NCBI RefSeq assembly: GCF_014489635.1
Contig: NZ_CP060828.1
Location: 8,048,001 to 8,112,000 of the forward strand
Length of the DNA: 64,000 nt
Reading direction: 5' to 3'
Origin: Streptomyces roseirectus
Lineage (GTDB): Bacteria > Actinomycetota > Actinomycetes > Streptomycetales > Streptomycetaceae
This document shows positions 7,447 to 15,128 of this stretch, piece by piece. Position 1 is the stretch's first letter, and each line of letters begins with the position of its first letter. The position numbers and the translations under genes are program-made. The notes beneath the pieces were generated by a model. The model saw nothing but the letters and a program-made list of their open reading frames with translations, made no database searches and was not told where the DNA came from.

Positions 7447-9543
7447 TCAGAAGTCTTCGGCGCCCAGGGACCCGGACGCATGAGACCGAGGTCCCGACGT
7501 GGTCCCGGGACCGGCGGGGAACCTGGCGTCCACGACCGTCCCGTCCACACTGCTGGTGAGGGCGAACGACCCGCCCAGCTCCTCCGACCGCTGTGCCATG
7601 GACCGCAGCCCCACCCCCGGGCAGTCCCGGTGGGAGGGAAAGCCGTCCCCGTTGTCCGTGATCCGCAGGGACACCCGCCCGTCCGACGCCGACACCAGCG
7701 CCTGCGCGCGGTCGGCGTGCGAATGCCGGACCACGTTGTTGAGCGCTTCCGAGGCGATCCGATACACCGCCACCTGCAGCGCGGCCGGCAGCGGCGGCAG
7801 CGGGTCGGGCTCCACCGCCACCCCGATGCGCAGACTGCGGCTGCTCAGATGGTCGGCGAGCTGCCGCAGCGCGCGCGTGAGGTCGGCGCCGTCCAGCGCG
7901 GCCGGCGCGAGCCCGTCGGTGATGTGCCGCAGCTCCTTGATCGCATACCCGATCCCGTCGGACACCTCCGACAGCGGACGCGCCACCTCCGCGCCCGCGC
8001 CCCTGCGCACCGCGTCGACCTGGAGGCGCAGTCCCGACAGTGCGGGACCGAGCCCGTCGTGCAGCTCGTGCCGCAGCCGGCGCCGCTCCTCCTCGCGCGC
8101 GTGGATGAGCTGTTCCCGGCTGCTCTGGAGATCCTGGTACAGGCGCGCGCCCGCGAGCGCCGGAGCCGCCTGCCCGGCGAGCACCTGGACCGCTTCCCGG
8201 TCCTGCGGGTCGAGAGCCAGCTCACCCGGGCGCGGCGCCACGCACAGCCGTCCGATCTCCTCGCCCCGGTACAGGAGCGGGAACTCCTCCGCCACCGGCC
8301 CGGGATCGTGGATCCGTACCAGCTCACGCGGCCCGTGCCGGGTGTCGACCGTGACCGAGACGGCGGGCAGCCCCAGCACCCCGACGACGGCGTCTCCCAG
8401 CAACTGAGGCGTGTCCCCCGGATCGGGCGCACGGCTCAGCCGCTCGGCCAGCCCCCGCACCACCTGGTACGGGTGCGCGCGATCACCGTAGAAGTAGTGG
8501 TCCATCACGCGCGCCGCCCACCGGAACGTCGGCCGCAGCAGCACCCCCAGCAGCAGACCCAGCGCGCAAGCCGGCAGCAGCCGCGCCGTGTCCCGGTGGT
8601 GCGGGGCCAGGCTCAGCAGCACACCCGCCGCCGCCATGGCCGCCGCCAGCAGCAGGAACGTCAACAGCAGCGTCGCCAGCACCCGGCGCGCGGCGCGATC
8701 GAGGTACCACGCGCGTGCGCGCGCGCTGACGTAACCCAGACACAGCGGCCACACCAGCGCCGCCGCGTAGCGCACCGGACGGTCCACGGCCTCCGGGATG
8801 TCCACCCGCAGCGTCAGCAGCGCCAGCACGGACCACACCGTGTACGGCACCGCGACCCACCAGGTGTCCCGCAGGTACTGCCGGGACCGCAGGCTCTTCA
8901 CGACCATCACCAGCAGCGCCAGCACCTGCGCCACCTCGATCCCGGTCGGGAACACCCACCGGGAGACCGGCTCCGTACGGTGCCAGAACGCCGCCCACGC
9001 CCCCTGGGCCATCGGATTGCGCACTCCCATCCACCCGTCGACCAGCGTCCACGCGTAGAGCCCCTGGGCGACGCACAGCAGCAGCATGACGACGACGTAC
9101 AGGCGCGCCCGCACCGAACCGAGCCGCCCGTCCGGCAGCCAGACCGGCTGGGTGAGGATCAGCAGGCCGAACAGCATGTAGAAGACCATCCCGGCCACAC
9201 AGGCGACCCCGCCGAGCGAGGCGGGCAGCAGACCCAGCGTGATGGTGATCAGCAGGACGTCGGCCACCGTCACGGTCAGCGCGGCGGTCATCAGCAGCCA
9301 GCCGAACACGGCACCCGTCGGGCGCGCGGCGAACAGCATCCCGGACAACGCGAAACCGAAGCCCAGCAACAGGTTCTGCACCGAGTAGTGGAACTGGTCG
9401 TAAGCCGTCACCGTGTCCAGATGGATGAGCGTGAGCACCGCCCACACCACCCCCGACAGCGCGACGACCGCGCACACCAGATACGCCGGAAGCAGCTCAC
9501 GCCCCGTGCCCGGGACCTTGGTGCCGTTCACCTCCGCGCCCAT
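7447..9543 (-). CDS. NarL-type sensor histidine kinase with ten-helix membrane domain
   Basis: 698 residues. About ten hydrophobic segments fill residues 18-340, followed by a GAF-like region (about 360-465), a HisKA_3 dimerisation helix with phospho-acceptor His495 in RHELHDGLG, and an HATPase domain with an N-box (ASEALNNVVRHSHA) and G-box DNGDGF. The large multi-span input domain resembles the architecture of ComP-like sensors. The ATG at 9543 follows GAGGAG. It lies 84 bp downstream of the response regulator and is its likely partner. The signal is unknown; a membrane-borne or peptide ligand is plausible. Its position beside the cyclitol genes suggests it controls them. Confidence 0.88.
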   Translation of the reverse strand: MGAEVNGTKVPGTGRELLPAYLVCAVVALSGVVWAVLTLIHLDTVTAYDQFHYSVQNLLLGFGFALSGMLFAARPTGAVFGWLLMTAALTVTVADVLLITITLGLLPASLGGVACVAGMVFYMLFGLLILTQPVWLPDGRLGSVRARLYVVVMLLLCVAQGLYAWTLVDGWMGVRNPMAQGAWAAFWHRTEPVSRWVFPTGIEVAQVLALLVMVVKSLRSRQYLRDTWWVAVPYTVWSVLALLTLRVDIPEAVDRPVRYAAALVWPLCLGYVSARARAWYLDRAARRVLATLLLTFLLLAAAMAAAGVLLSLAPHHRDTARLLPACALGLLLGVLLRPTFRWAARVMDHYFYGDRAHPYQVVRGLAERLSRAPDPGDTPQLLGDAVVGVLGLPAVSVTVDTRHGPRELVRIHDPGPVAEEFPLLYRGEEIGRLCVAPRPGELALDPQDREAVQVLAGQAAPALAGARLYQDLQSSREQLIHAREEERRRLRHELHDGLGPALSGLRLQVDAVRRGAGAEVARPLSEVSDGIGYAIKELRHITDGLAPAALDGADLTRALRQLADHLSSRSLRIGVAVEPDPLPPLPAALQVAVYRIASEALNNVVRHSHADRAQALVSASDGRVSLRITDNGDGFPSHRDCPGVGLRSMAQRSEELGGSFALTSSVDGTVVDARFPAGPGTTSGPRSHASGSLGAEDF

Positions 9544-9627
9544 CGCCACTCCTCGCCGTCGCCGACCGGATCCCTCCAGCTTCGGGCGCCCGCTGTCCCG
9601 GACGCCTGAGGCACAGGTCCCGACCCG

Positions 9628-10347
9628 CTACCGTTCCTCGCCGAGGCCGGCGTCCCGCGCGCGGGCGACGGCCTCCGCGCGCGTGGCGACGTGCAGCTTC
9701 TCGAAGATGTGCGTGACGTGGTTGCGGACGGTCTTCTCCGACAGGACGAGCTCCCGGGCGATCCTGCGGTTGTCGAACCCGCGCGCGATGAGTCCCAGCA
9801 CCTCGCACTCGCGCGTGGTGAGCGCCGGGAACAACTGCTCGGCGTCCCGCCGCCGCGAGCCCGCGACCAGCGTGCTGAGCCGCGCCGCCACCCCCGCCCC
9901 GAACACCGCGCCGCCCGCCGCGACCGTCCGCACGGCGTGCAGGACCTCCTCGGCGGCGGCGCCCTTGACGATGTACCCGCGCGCGCCCGCCTGGAGGGCG
10001 GCCAGCAGGTCGCCCTCGTCGTCGGACATGGTCAGGGTCAGCACGGGCAGCCCGGGGTGCTCCTCGGCCAGCGAGCGGATCGCGGAGATGCCGGAACCGT
10101 CGGGCAGCCCCAGGTCCATGATCACGACGTCCGGGAGGTGCGCGGCCACCGCCTCCGGCACCTGCGCGACGGTCTCCGCCTCCGCCACGACCACCACCTC
10201 GCCCAGGCTCTCCAGCGCCGACCTCAGCCCGCTGCGGAACAGTGGATGGTCCTCGACGACAAGCGCCCGCAGCACGGACCGGTCCGCGGGCGGAGCGGCA
10301 TCCTCGTTCACTCTCGAAAGGTAATCCCTTCGGGGGTGGTTCGGCAT
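9628..10347 (-). CDS. NarL/LuxR-family response regulator
   Basis: An N-terminal receiver (acidic pair in VVEDHPLF, phospho-acceptor Asp78 in IMDLGLPDGSG, conserved Lys in YIVKG) is followed by a C-terminal LuxR helix-turn-helix (LTTRECEVLGLIARGFDN through KTVRNHVTHIF). The ATG at 10347 gives 239 residues. A GTG at 10311 (227 residues) and longer upstream ATGs are possible; the longest would run into the repeat tract. It precedes the sensor kinase in an operon. The heptamer repeats just upstream of its start are candidate binding sites for this protein or for whatever controls it. Confidence 0.88.
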   Translation of the reverse strand: MPNHPRRDYLSRVNEDAAPPADRSVLRALVVEDHPLFRSGLRSALESLGEVVVVAEAETVAQVPEAVAAHLPDVVIMDLGLPDGSGISAIRSLAEEHPGLPVLTLTMSDDEGDLLAALQAGARGYIVKGAAAEEVLHAVRTVAAGGAVFGAGVAARLSTLVAGSRRRDAEQLFPALTTRECEVLGLIARGFDNRRIARELVLSEKTVRNHVTHIFEKLHVATRAEAVARARDAGLGEER

Positions 10348-10361
10348 ATTTTCATCCGGTA

Positions 10362-10431
10362 CCTCACGCATCACCTGTGACACATCACGCGTCACACATC
10401 ACATGTCATGCATCACGCATCACACCTCACG
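10362..10431. repeat. tandem heptamer tract, ten units
   Basis: Exactly ten consecutive 7-bp units: CCTCACG, CATCACC, TGTGACA, CATCACG, CGTCACA, CATCACA, TGTCATG, CATCACG, CATCACA, CCTCACG. The tract fills the space between the regulator start and the dehydrogenase, and it covers the dehydrogenase stop codon. Related heptamer pairs recur at 11575-11860 and before the cyclase gene. Confidence 0.8.
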
Positions 10432-11548
10432 GCATCAGCAGCACCGGCTTCACCGCCTCCCCCCGCACCGCCGCCGCCCCCGCCTCCTCGATCGCCTCGA
10501 ACGGGAACACCGACACGAGCGCGTCCACCGGCAGCCGCCCCGCCAGGTACAGCTCCACCAACGCCGGCACGAACACCCGGGGCACCACGTCGCCCTGGTT
10601 GACGCCGACCACCCGAGGCCCCCGGTCCAGCATGGTCGGGACGTCGAACGCCGCCTCCGTCCCGGCCGGCGGCGCCCCGACCACCCCGCACACGCCGCTC
10701 ACCGCCAGCCCGTCCACCGCCTGCCGCAGCACCCTCGGCACCCCGCTCGTCTCCAGCGCCCGCTCCGCCCCGCGCCCGCCGGTGAGGTCCCGGACGGCCG
10801 TCAGGGGGTCGTCCTCGTCCGGGTTGACGGTGTCGGTCGCCCCGAGCCGGCGCGCGAGCGCCAGCCGGCGCGGATCCGGATCGACGGCGATCACCCGCGT
10901 CGCCGGGGTCAGCCGCGTCGCCATCACCGCGGCCAGCCCCACCGACCCGACGCCGTGCACCACGAGCGTGTGCCCCGCCTCCGGGCGCAGCACGTTCAGC
11001 ACCGACCCCGCCCCCGTCTGCACCCCGCACCCCAGCGGCGCCAGCACCTCCGGCGGCAGCCCCGCCGGCACCGGCACGACATTGCGCTCACCGGTCAGCG
11101 CGAGCGTCGAGAACGACGACTGCCCGAAGAAGTGGCCGTGCAGCACCGAACCGGCGTGCCGGCCCGTCCCGAACACCGTCGCGCTCCCGTCCAGCCTGCC
11201 CCCGCCGAACAGGTTCAGCGCCGGCCAGTGCGCGCACCGCACCGGACGCCCGGTCAGGCACGCCGGACACCGGCCGCACGACGCGAAGCTCAGGACGACG
11301 CTGTCGCCGGGCACCACCGACGTGACCCCCGCGCCCACCGCCTCCACCGTCCCCATCCCCTCGTGCCCCAGCACCGCCGGGACGGGGAACGGGGTGTGCC
11401 CGGCGCGGACGCTCAGGTCGGTGTGACAGATCCCGGCGGCCTGCACGCGGACCAGGACCTCGTCGGGACGAGGATCGTCGACACGGACCTCCTCCAGGGC
11501 GAAGGGGGCGCCGTGGGCGCGGACGACGGCGGCGGTGGCGGTGTGCAT
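10427..11548 (-). CDS. zinc-dependent NAD(P) alcohol dehydrogenase (aryl-alcohol type)
   Basis: A 373-residue medium-chain dehydrogenase. Catalytic zinc ligands are visible in GICHTDL and LGHEGMGTVE, and the structural zinc loop in SCGRCPACLTGRPVRC (Cys spaced 2, 2 and 7). The Rossmann motif is VVHGVGSVGLAAV, followed by an acidic strand end (VIAVDPDP) favouring NAD. Overall it resembles benzyl/aryl alcohol dehydrogenases. The ATG at 11548 is preferred over upstream in-frame codons because it starts at the conserved N-terminus. It is separated from the cyclitol operon by 332 bp of repeats but shares strand and repeat motifs with it. A role oxidising or reducing a cyclitol hydroxyl is inference. 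Confidence 0.85.
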   Translation of the reverse strand: MHTATAAVVRAHGAPFALEEVRVDDPRPDEVLVRVQAAGICHTDLSVRAGHTPFPVPAVLGHEGMGTVEAVGAGVTSVVPGDSVVLSFASCGRCPACLTGRPVRCAHWPALNLFGGGRLDGSATVFGTGRHAGSVLHGHFFGQSSFSTLALTGERNVVPVPAGLPPEVLAPLGCGVQTGAGSVLNVLRPEAGHTLVVHGVGSVGLAAVMATRLTPATRVIAVDPDPRRLALARRLGATDTVNPDEDDPLTAVRDLTGGRGAERALETSGVPRVLRQAVDGLAVSGVCGVVGAPPAGTEAAFDVPTMLDRGPRVVGVNQGDVVPRVFVPALVELYLAGRLPVDALVSVFPFEAIEEAGAAAVRGEAVKPVLLMP

Positions 11549-11594
11549 GGCGGGTCTCCCGAGAGGGGGCGATATATCACATGTCACGCATCTT

Positions 11595-11632
11595 GGGGTG
11601 TGGGGGATGTGGGGGGATGGTGGGGGATGGGG
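11595..11632 (+). other. G-quadruplex-forming tract
   Basis: Five runs of four to six guanines separated by two to five bases (G4-TGT-G5-ATGT-G6-ATGGT-G5-AT-G4), starting 47 bp upstream of the dehydrogenase ATG. The G-rich strand is the template strand for that gene. This fits the classic quadruplex rule with strong runs. Folding in vivo is not shown. Confidence 0.7.
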
Positions 11633-11654
11633 TGGCTGTCGGGGCTGCGTAATA

Positions 11655-11876
11655 CATCACGCGTCACGCATCTCCGTCGTGGGGGAGTGCTGTATTACGC
11701 AGGGGGCCTTCCGCTGGGTGAAGTGCTGCATCACGCATCACGTGCTTTCGCGGGGCGGTGTGGTACATGACGCATCACGCGCCGCTGCGGGGCCGGGTGG
11801 TACATCACGCATTACGCACCGTTGCCGGGCCAGGCGGCACATCACGCATCACGCATCGCGCGCCCCACCCCGACGC
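11655..11876. repeat. 37-bp tandem repeat array, six degenerate units
   Basis: Units begin at 11655, 11692, 11729, 11766, 11803 and 11840, a fixed 37-bp period. Each opens with a heptamer pair close to CATCACGCATCACG, except the diverged unit at 11692 (TATTACGC), then a GC-rich stretch ending near GTGGTA. The best copies (11729-11839) agree over most of their length. An additional heptamer island sits at 11575-11592. A perfect 10-bp inverted repeat, GCGTAATACA (11647-11656) against TGTATTACGC (11691-11700), lies over the first unit. The array fills the space between the GMC stop and the quadruplex/dehydrogenase promoter. Confidence 0.75.
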
Positions 11877-11880
11877 TCCT

Positions 11881-13443
11881 TCACGGCAACACCCCTCCCT
11901 CCCGCACCACCCGCAACGCCTGCGCGGCGATCGTCAGCGTCGGGTTGACCGCCGCGGACGACGGGAAGAACCCGCCGTCGACGACGAAGAGGTTCGCCAC
12001 CTCGTGGCTGCGGCAGTACGGGTCGAGGACGGACCGCGCGGGATCGGTGCCGGCGACGGTCGTGCCGCACTGGTGGCCGGTCGCCTCGACGCCCAACCGG
12101 CGTGAGAACACGAGGGGATAGCCGGCCCGGCGCATCATCGACGCGGCGGCGCGGACGAGTTTGTGGTGGGCGCGGGTGTTGGTGGGGCGCCAGCGGATGG
12201 TGACGTCGTCGGCGCCGGGCCCCGGCAGGACGCGGTTGTCCGGATCGGGCAGGTCCTCCGACATCACCCACCAGTCGACGCTGCGCGAGGCCAGCGCTCC
12301 GAGCAGCCGCCGGGGCAGCCGGGGATGCGCGGCGGCGAGCGTCGCCCCGTACACCTTGCCCATCAACTGGAGTGTTCCCAGCGGGTGTTGACCCTGCGGG
12401 CCGCCCGGCAGGTAGAAGTCGTTGACGGCGAGCGTCTTCTGGAAGGTCACCGGGTTGCGGCGGCGCGGATCGACCGCCATCAGCACGGAGTTGTTGTGCA
12501 GCATGAGGTTGCGCCCGACCAGCCCGCTGCCGTTCGCGAGCCCGTCGGGGTGCGCGGCGCCACCCGAACGCAGCAGCAGGACAGCCGAGTTGACGGCCCC
12601 GCACGACACCACCACGGTTCCGGCCCGGAGTTGGACCGCCCGCCCGTCCCGCACGGCGTCGACGGAGGTGATCCGCCGCCCGCCGGGGTCCGTGCGCAGC
12701 CGGACGGCGCGGGTGCGGGTGAGGAGGCGGACCGTCGGGGTGCGCAGCGCGGGCCGCAGGGCGCGCGTCTCGGCGTCGCTCTTGGCGCCGACCTGGCAGG
12801 GGAAGGCGTCGCAGGTGGCACAGCGTTCACACGCCCCCTCGGGCGCCAGGTCGACGCCGAGTTCGACGGGGTGGGGGTGCAGGCCCTGTGCCGTGAGCCG
12901 GTCGGCGAGGGCGGCGATGACCGGCTCGTGCGGCACCGGCGGCCAGGGGTAGGGGCCGCTGCGGGGCGGGCCGCTCGGGTCGGTGCTGTCGGCGCCGTGG
13001 ACGCGGTAGAGGTGTTCGGCCTCCGCGTAGTACGGCTCCAGGTCGCCGTAGGTGAACGGCCAGGCGGGCGAGGTGCCTTGAAGGTGTTCGACCGTCCGGA
13101 AGTCGCTCGCGCGCAGCCGGGGCAGGGCGGCGCCGTAGACCTTGGTGGTGCCGCCGACGCCGTAGAACCCGCCGGAGGTGAAGGGGCGGCCGTCGGCCGT
13201 GTGCCAGATGCCGGTGTTGTGGTAGCGGTGGCCGACGAACACGGCCTCCGGGGAACGGTTCTCGGGCTCGCGGGGCAGGAAGTCGCCCCGCTCGACGACG
13301 AGTACGCGCGCGCCGGTCGAGGCCAGCGCCCACGCGGTCGTCGCGCCTCCGGCGCCCGAGCCGAGGACGAGGACGTCGGCCTCGTACACGTCCTGCTCCC
13401 GCGTGACGACCGGCGGCGATCCTGGACCCCAGACGCCGGTCAT
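11881..13443 (-). CDS. GMC-family FAD-dependent oxidoreductase
   Basis: A 520-residue flavoprotein with N-terminal ADP-binding motif VLVLGSGAGGATTAWALA, the GMC substrate-domain feature YGVGGTTKVYG, a Cys-rich insertion (CERCATCDAFPC) and the C-terminal region GHQCGTTVAGTDP through NPTLTIAAQA. The cysteine insertion and C-terminus resemble sugar/polyol and sterol-type GMC enzymes. Family members oxidise alcohol groups to carbonyls. The ATG overlaps the stop of the VOC gene (ATGA), giving translational coupling and making it the last gene of the five-gene operon led by the cyclase. A cyclitol intermediate is a reasonable substrate, by context. Confidence 0.85.
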   Translation of the reverse strand: MTGVWGPGSPPVVTREQDVYEADVLVLGSGAGGATTAWALASTGARVLVVERGDFLPREPENRSPEAVFVGHRYHNTGIWHTADGRPFTSGGFYGVGGTTKVYGAALPRLRASDFRTVEHLQGTSPAWPFTYGDLEPYYAEAEHLYRVHGADSTDPSGPPRSGPYPWPPVPHEPVIAALADRLTAQGLHPHPVELGVDLAPEGACERCATCDAFPCQVGAKSDAETRALRPALRTPTVRLLTRTRAVRLRTDPGGRRITSVDAVRDGRAVQLRAGTVVVSCGAVNSAVLLLRSGGAAHPDGLANGSGLVGRNLMLHNNSVLMAVDPRRRNPVTFQKTLAVNDFYLPGGPQGQHPLGTLQLMGKVYGATLAAAHPRLPRRLLGALASRSVDWWVMSEDLPDPDNRVLPGPGADDVTIRWRPTNTRAHHKLVRAAASMMRRAGYPLVFSRRLGVEATGHQCGTTVAGTDPARSVLDPYCRSHEVANLFVVDGGFFPSSAAVNPTLTIAAQALRVVREGGVLP

Positions 13444-13973
13444 GACGCGGCCCTCGGCGGGTCGTAGAGGCGGACCGGCGTCTCGTCGTGGAACGGCAGG
13501 CGCTCGGGGATCTCGGACAGCTCCAGATGGAGGCCGAAGGGGGTGCGCAGGTAGATGAACCGGACGCCGGCGATGGGCCCTTCGGCGACGGTCTGCGGCT
13601 CACCGAGGGCAACCACCCCGTCGTACGCGGTGAGATGGGCCAGCGACGCGTCCAAGTCCTCGGTGCCCAGGGCGAGATGGTGACCGCCCCAGTCGCTGTT
13701 GCGGGGGTAGACGCGGCGCTGGTCGGGGGAGGCGTACTCGAACAGCTCGACGTTGGTGACCGGGCCGAGGCGCAGCATCGCGATGTGGGCGACGGCGCTG
13801 CGGTGGACGCCGAGCTGGCGCAGCATCCACAGGCCGGCCGCGTCCTCGACCGGGCCGGTGCGGTAGGCGAGTTGGGCGCCGAGCGCGTCGGTGAAGAAGG
13901 CGACGGCCTGGTCGAGGTCGGGCACGGTGTAGGCGACGTGGTGGACGGCGCCGACGCCGGGGACGGTGGTCAT
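13440..13973 (-). CDS. VOC-superfamily protein, candidate valiolone epimerase (CetB-like)
   Basis: 177 residues with two beta-alpha-beta-beta-beta modules. The metal ligand positions are H11/H12 (VHHVAYTVPDLDQAV), Glu in NVELFEY, His in GGHHLAL and Glu151 in LHLELSE, the pattern of glyoxalase/VOC metal enzymes. The ATG follows AAGGAG and overlaps the upstream stop. In cetoniacytone biosynthesis the VOC protein CetB epimerises 2-epi-5-epi-valiolone, the product of an EEVS. Coupling to a cyclase gene here suggests the same reaction. Family membership is clear; the specific activity is inferred from context. Confidence 0.75.
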   Translation of the reverse strand: MTTVPGVGAVHHVAYTVPDLDQAVAFFTDALGAQLAYRTGPVEDAAGLWMLRQLGVHRSAVAHIAMLRLGPVTNVELFEYASPDQRRVYPRNSDWGGHHLALGTEDLDASLAHLTAYDGVVALGEPQTVAEGPIAGVRFIYLRTPFGLHLELSEIPERLPFHDETPVRLYDPPRAAS

Positions 13974-14368
13974 GACGGCTCCTTGAGGGAGGCGCGGGCG
14001 GTGCTGGGGGTGCGGGGCGGCAGGGCCCGGGTGACGGCGGCGGGGCCGAGCGTCAGGCACAGCAGCCGGGCGCCGTGCCGGCCCGCGGTGAGGGTGGCGG
14101 CGCCGCCGTGCGGGGCGAGGACGAGGCCGCCCGCGGTGAGCGGGACGGGGCGCCGGTCGGCGTGCACCGTCCCGCCCAGCACGTACCAGACGGTCTCGGT
14201 GCCGCCCCGGCCGGCCGGCTCCCAGCGGGTGCCGGGGGCCAGTTCGACCTCGTCGAACGCCTCGCACTCGCTGTGCAGCATCCCCCGCCGGGCGAGACAG
14301 CGGACGGCCGCCCGCTCCTCGCCGGGCCCGAACAGGACGGCGCTCAGCGGCCCGTTGTGGACGATCAC
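13970..14368 (-). CDS. small cupin-fold protein
   Basis: 132 residues from a GTG at 14368, chosen because GGGAG lies six bases before it; a TTG at 14374 is the alternative. The middle reads as a cupin barrel (ELAPGTRWEPAG, then TVWYVLGGTVHAD), but the HxH and Glu metal ligands of catalytic cupins are not evident, so a binding or isomerase-like role is possible. Its stop overlaps the ATG of the VOC gene. It belongs to the five-gene cyclitol operon. Exact function unknown. Confidence 0.65.
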   Translation of the reverse strand: MIVHNGPLSAVLFGPGEERAAVRCLARRGMLHSECEAFDEVELAPGTRWEPAGRGGTETVWYVLGGTVHADRRPVPLTAGGLVLAPHGGAATLTAGRHGARLLCLTLGPAAVTRALPPRTPSTARASLKEPS

Positions 14369-14402
14369 GGCCAACTCCCTTTCCTGCGACGTGAGTCGGG
14401 TG

Positions 14403-15128
14403 TCAAGCGGCGCGTTGTTCCGTCGGCAGCGGCACGTCCAGCACCGCGTGGAAGAACTCCAGGCCGCCGTCGCCGGCCCACAGCCGCACCGCCCCGCCCA
14501 GCGGCAGGGTCAGCGCGGTCCCCGAGGCGAGGGCGACCTCGCGGTCGGCGGTGCGGGCGGTGCCCGTGCCGCTCAGCACGAACACGGTGTGCTCGGTGCC
14601 GCGCGCCGCGAACTCCACGCCCGCGTGCGGCGGAAGGTCCTGGACGTGGATGGTGCGCAGCGGCCCGGTGAGGACGCTCTGGGCGTCCAGCGGGCCGTGG
14701 GCACGCAGATCGCGGACGACGATGCTGTTCACGGAAGTCTCCTGCTCCAGGGGCCGGCGGGGCCGGGGGAAGACGGCGGGCAACTCCACCACCAGCCAGG
14801 ACAGCGGCCGTTGCCCCGTGTTGTGCAGCGCGTGCCGGGAGCCGATCCCGGTGAGGACGGCGTCCCCGGCGCGCACCCGGTGCGCCGTGCCGTCGAGGTG
14901 GATCTCGCCCCGGCCGCGCAGCAGGAAGTACAACTCCTCGGTACGGGAGTGCAGATGCTCCCCGCTGACCCCGCCGGGCGGCAGCCAGGCCCACTCGACG
15001 GCCTCCCAGCCGCCGTACAGGCCGGTCCGCCGCGCCAGGCAGGTCCAGCGGGAGATCCCGTCCGAGTCGTGCACGCCGTGCACCACGGCGGGCGAGTGGA
15101 CGTCGGCCACCACGAGTGCGTCACGCAT
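14403..15128 (-). CDS. bicupin protein
   Basis: 241 residues with two cupin domains. The N-terminal barrel has a complete-looking metal site (EHLHSRTEELYFLLRGRG, then GSRHALHNTG). The C-terminal barrel (HAGVEFAARGTEHTVFVLSG) lacks the paired histidines. Its ATG lies inside the end of the cyclase gene (ATGCGTGA overlap), so the two are translationally coupled. Cupins of this kind act as sugar isomerases, epimerases or dioxygenases. Here it probably acts on or near the cyclase product, but the reaction cannot be read from the sequence. Confidence 0.72.
   Translation of the reverse strand: MRDALVVADVHSPAVVHGVHDSDGISRWTCLARRTGLYGGWEAVEWAWLPPGGVSGEHLHSRTEELYFLLRGRGEIHLDGTAHRVRAGDAVLTGIGSRHALHNTGQRPLSWLVVELPAVFPRPRRPLEQETSVNSIVVRDLRAHGPLDAQSVLTGPLRTIHVQDLPPHAGVEFAARGTEHTVFVLSGTGTARTADREVALASGTALTLPLGGAVRLWAGDGGLEFFHAVLDVPLPTEQRAA

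Noticed and set aside
11655..11876. CRISPR array
   Set aside because: The 37-bp period is suggestive, but conserved parts are only about 14 bp plus a degenerate GC-rich stretch, 'spacers' resemble each other, and no cas genes are nearby.
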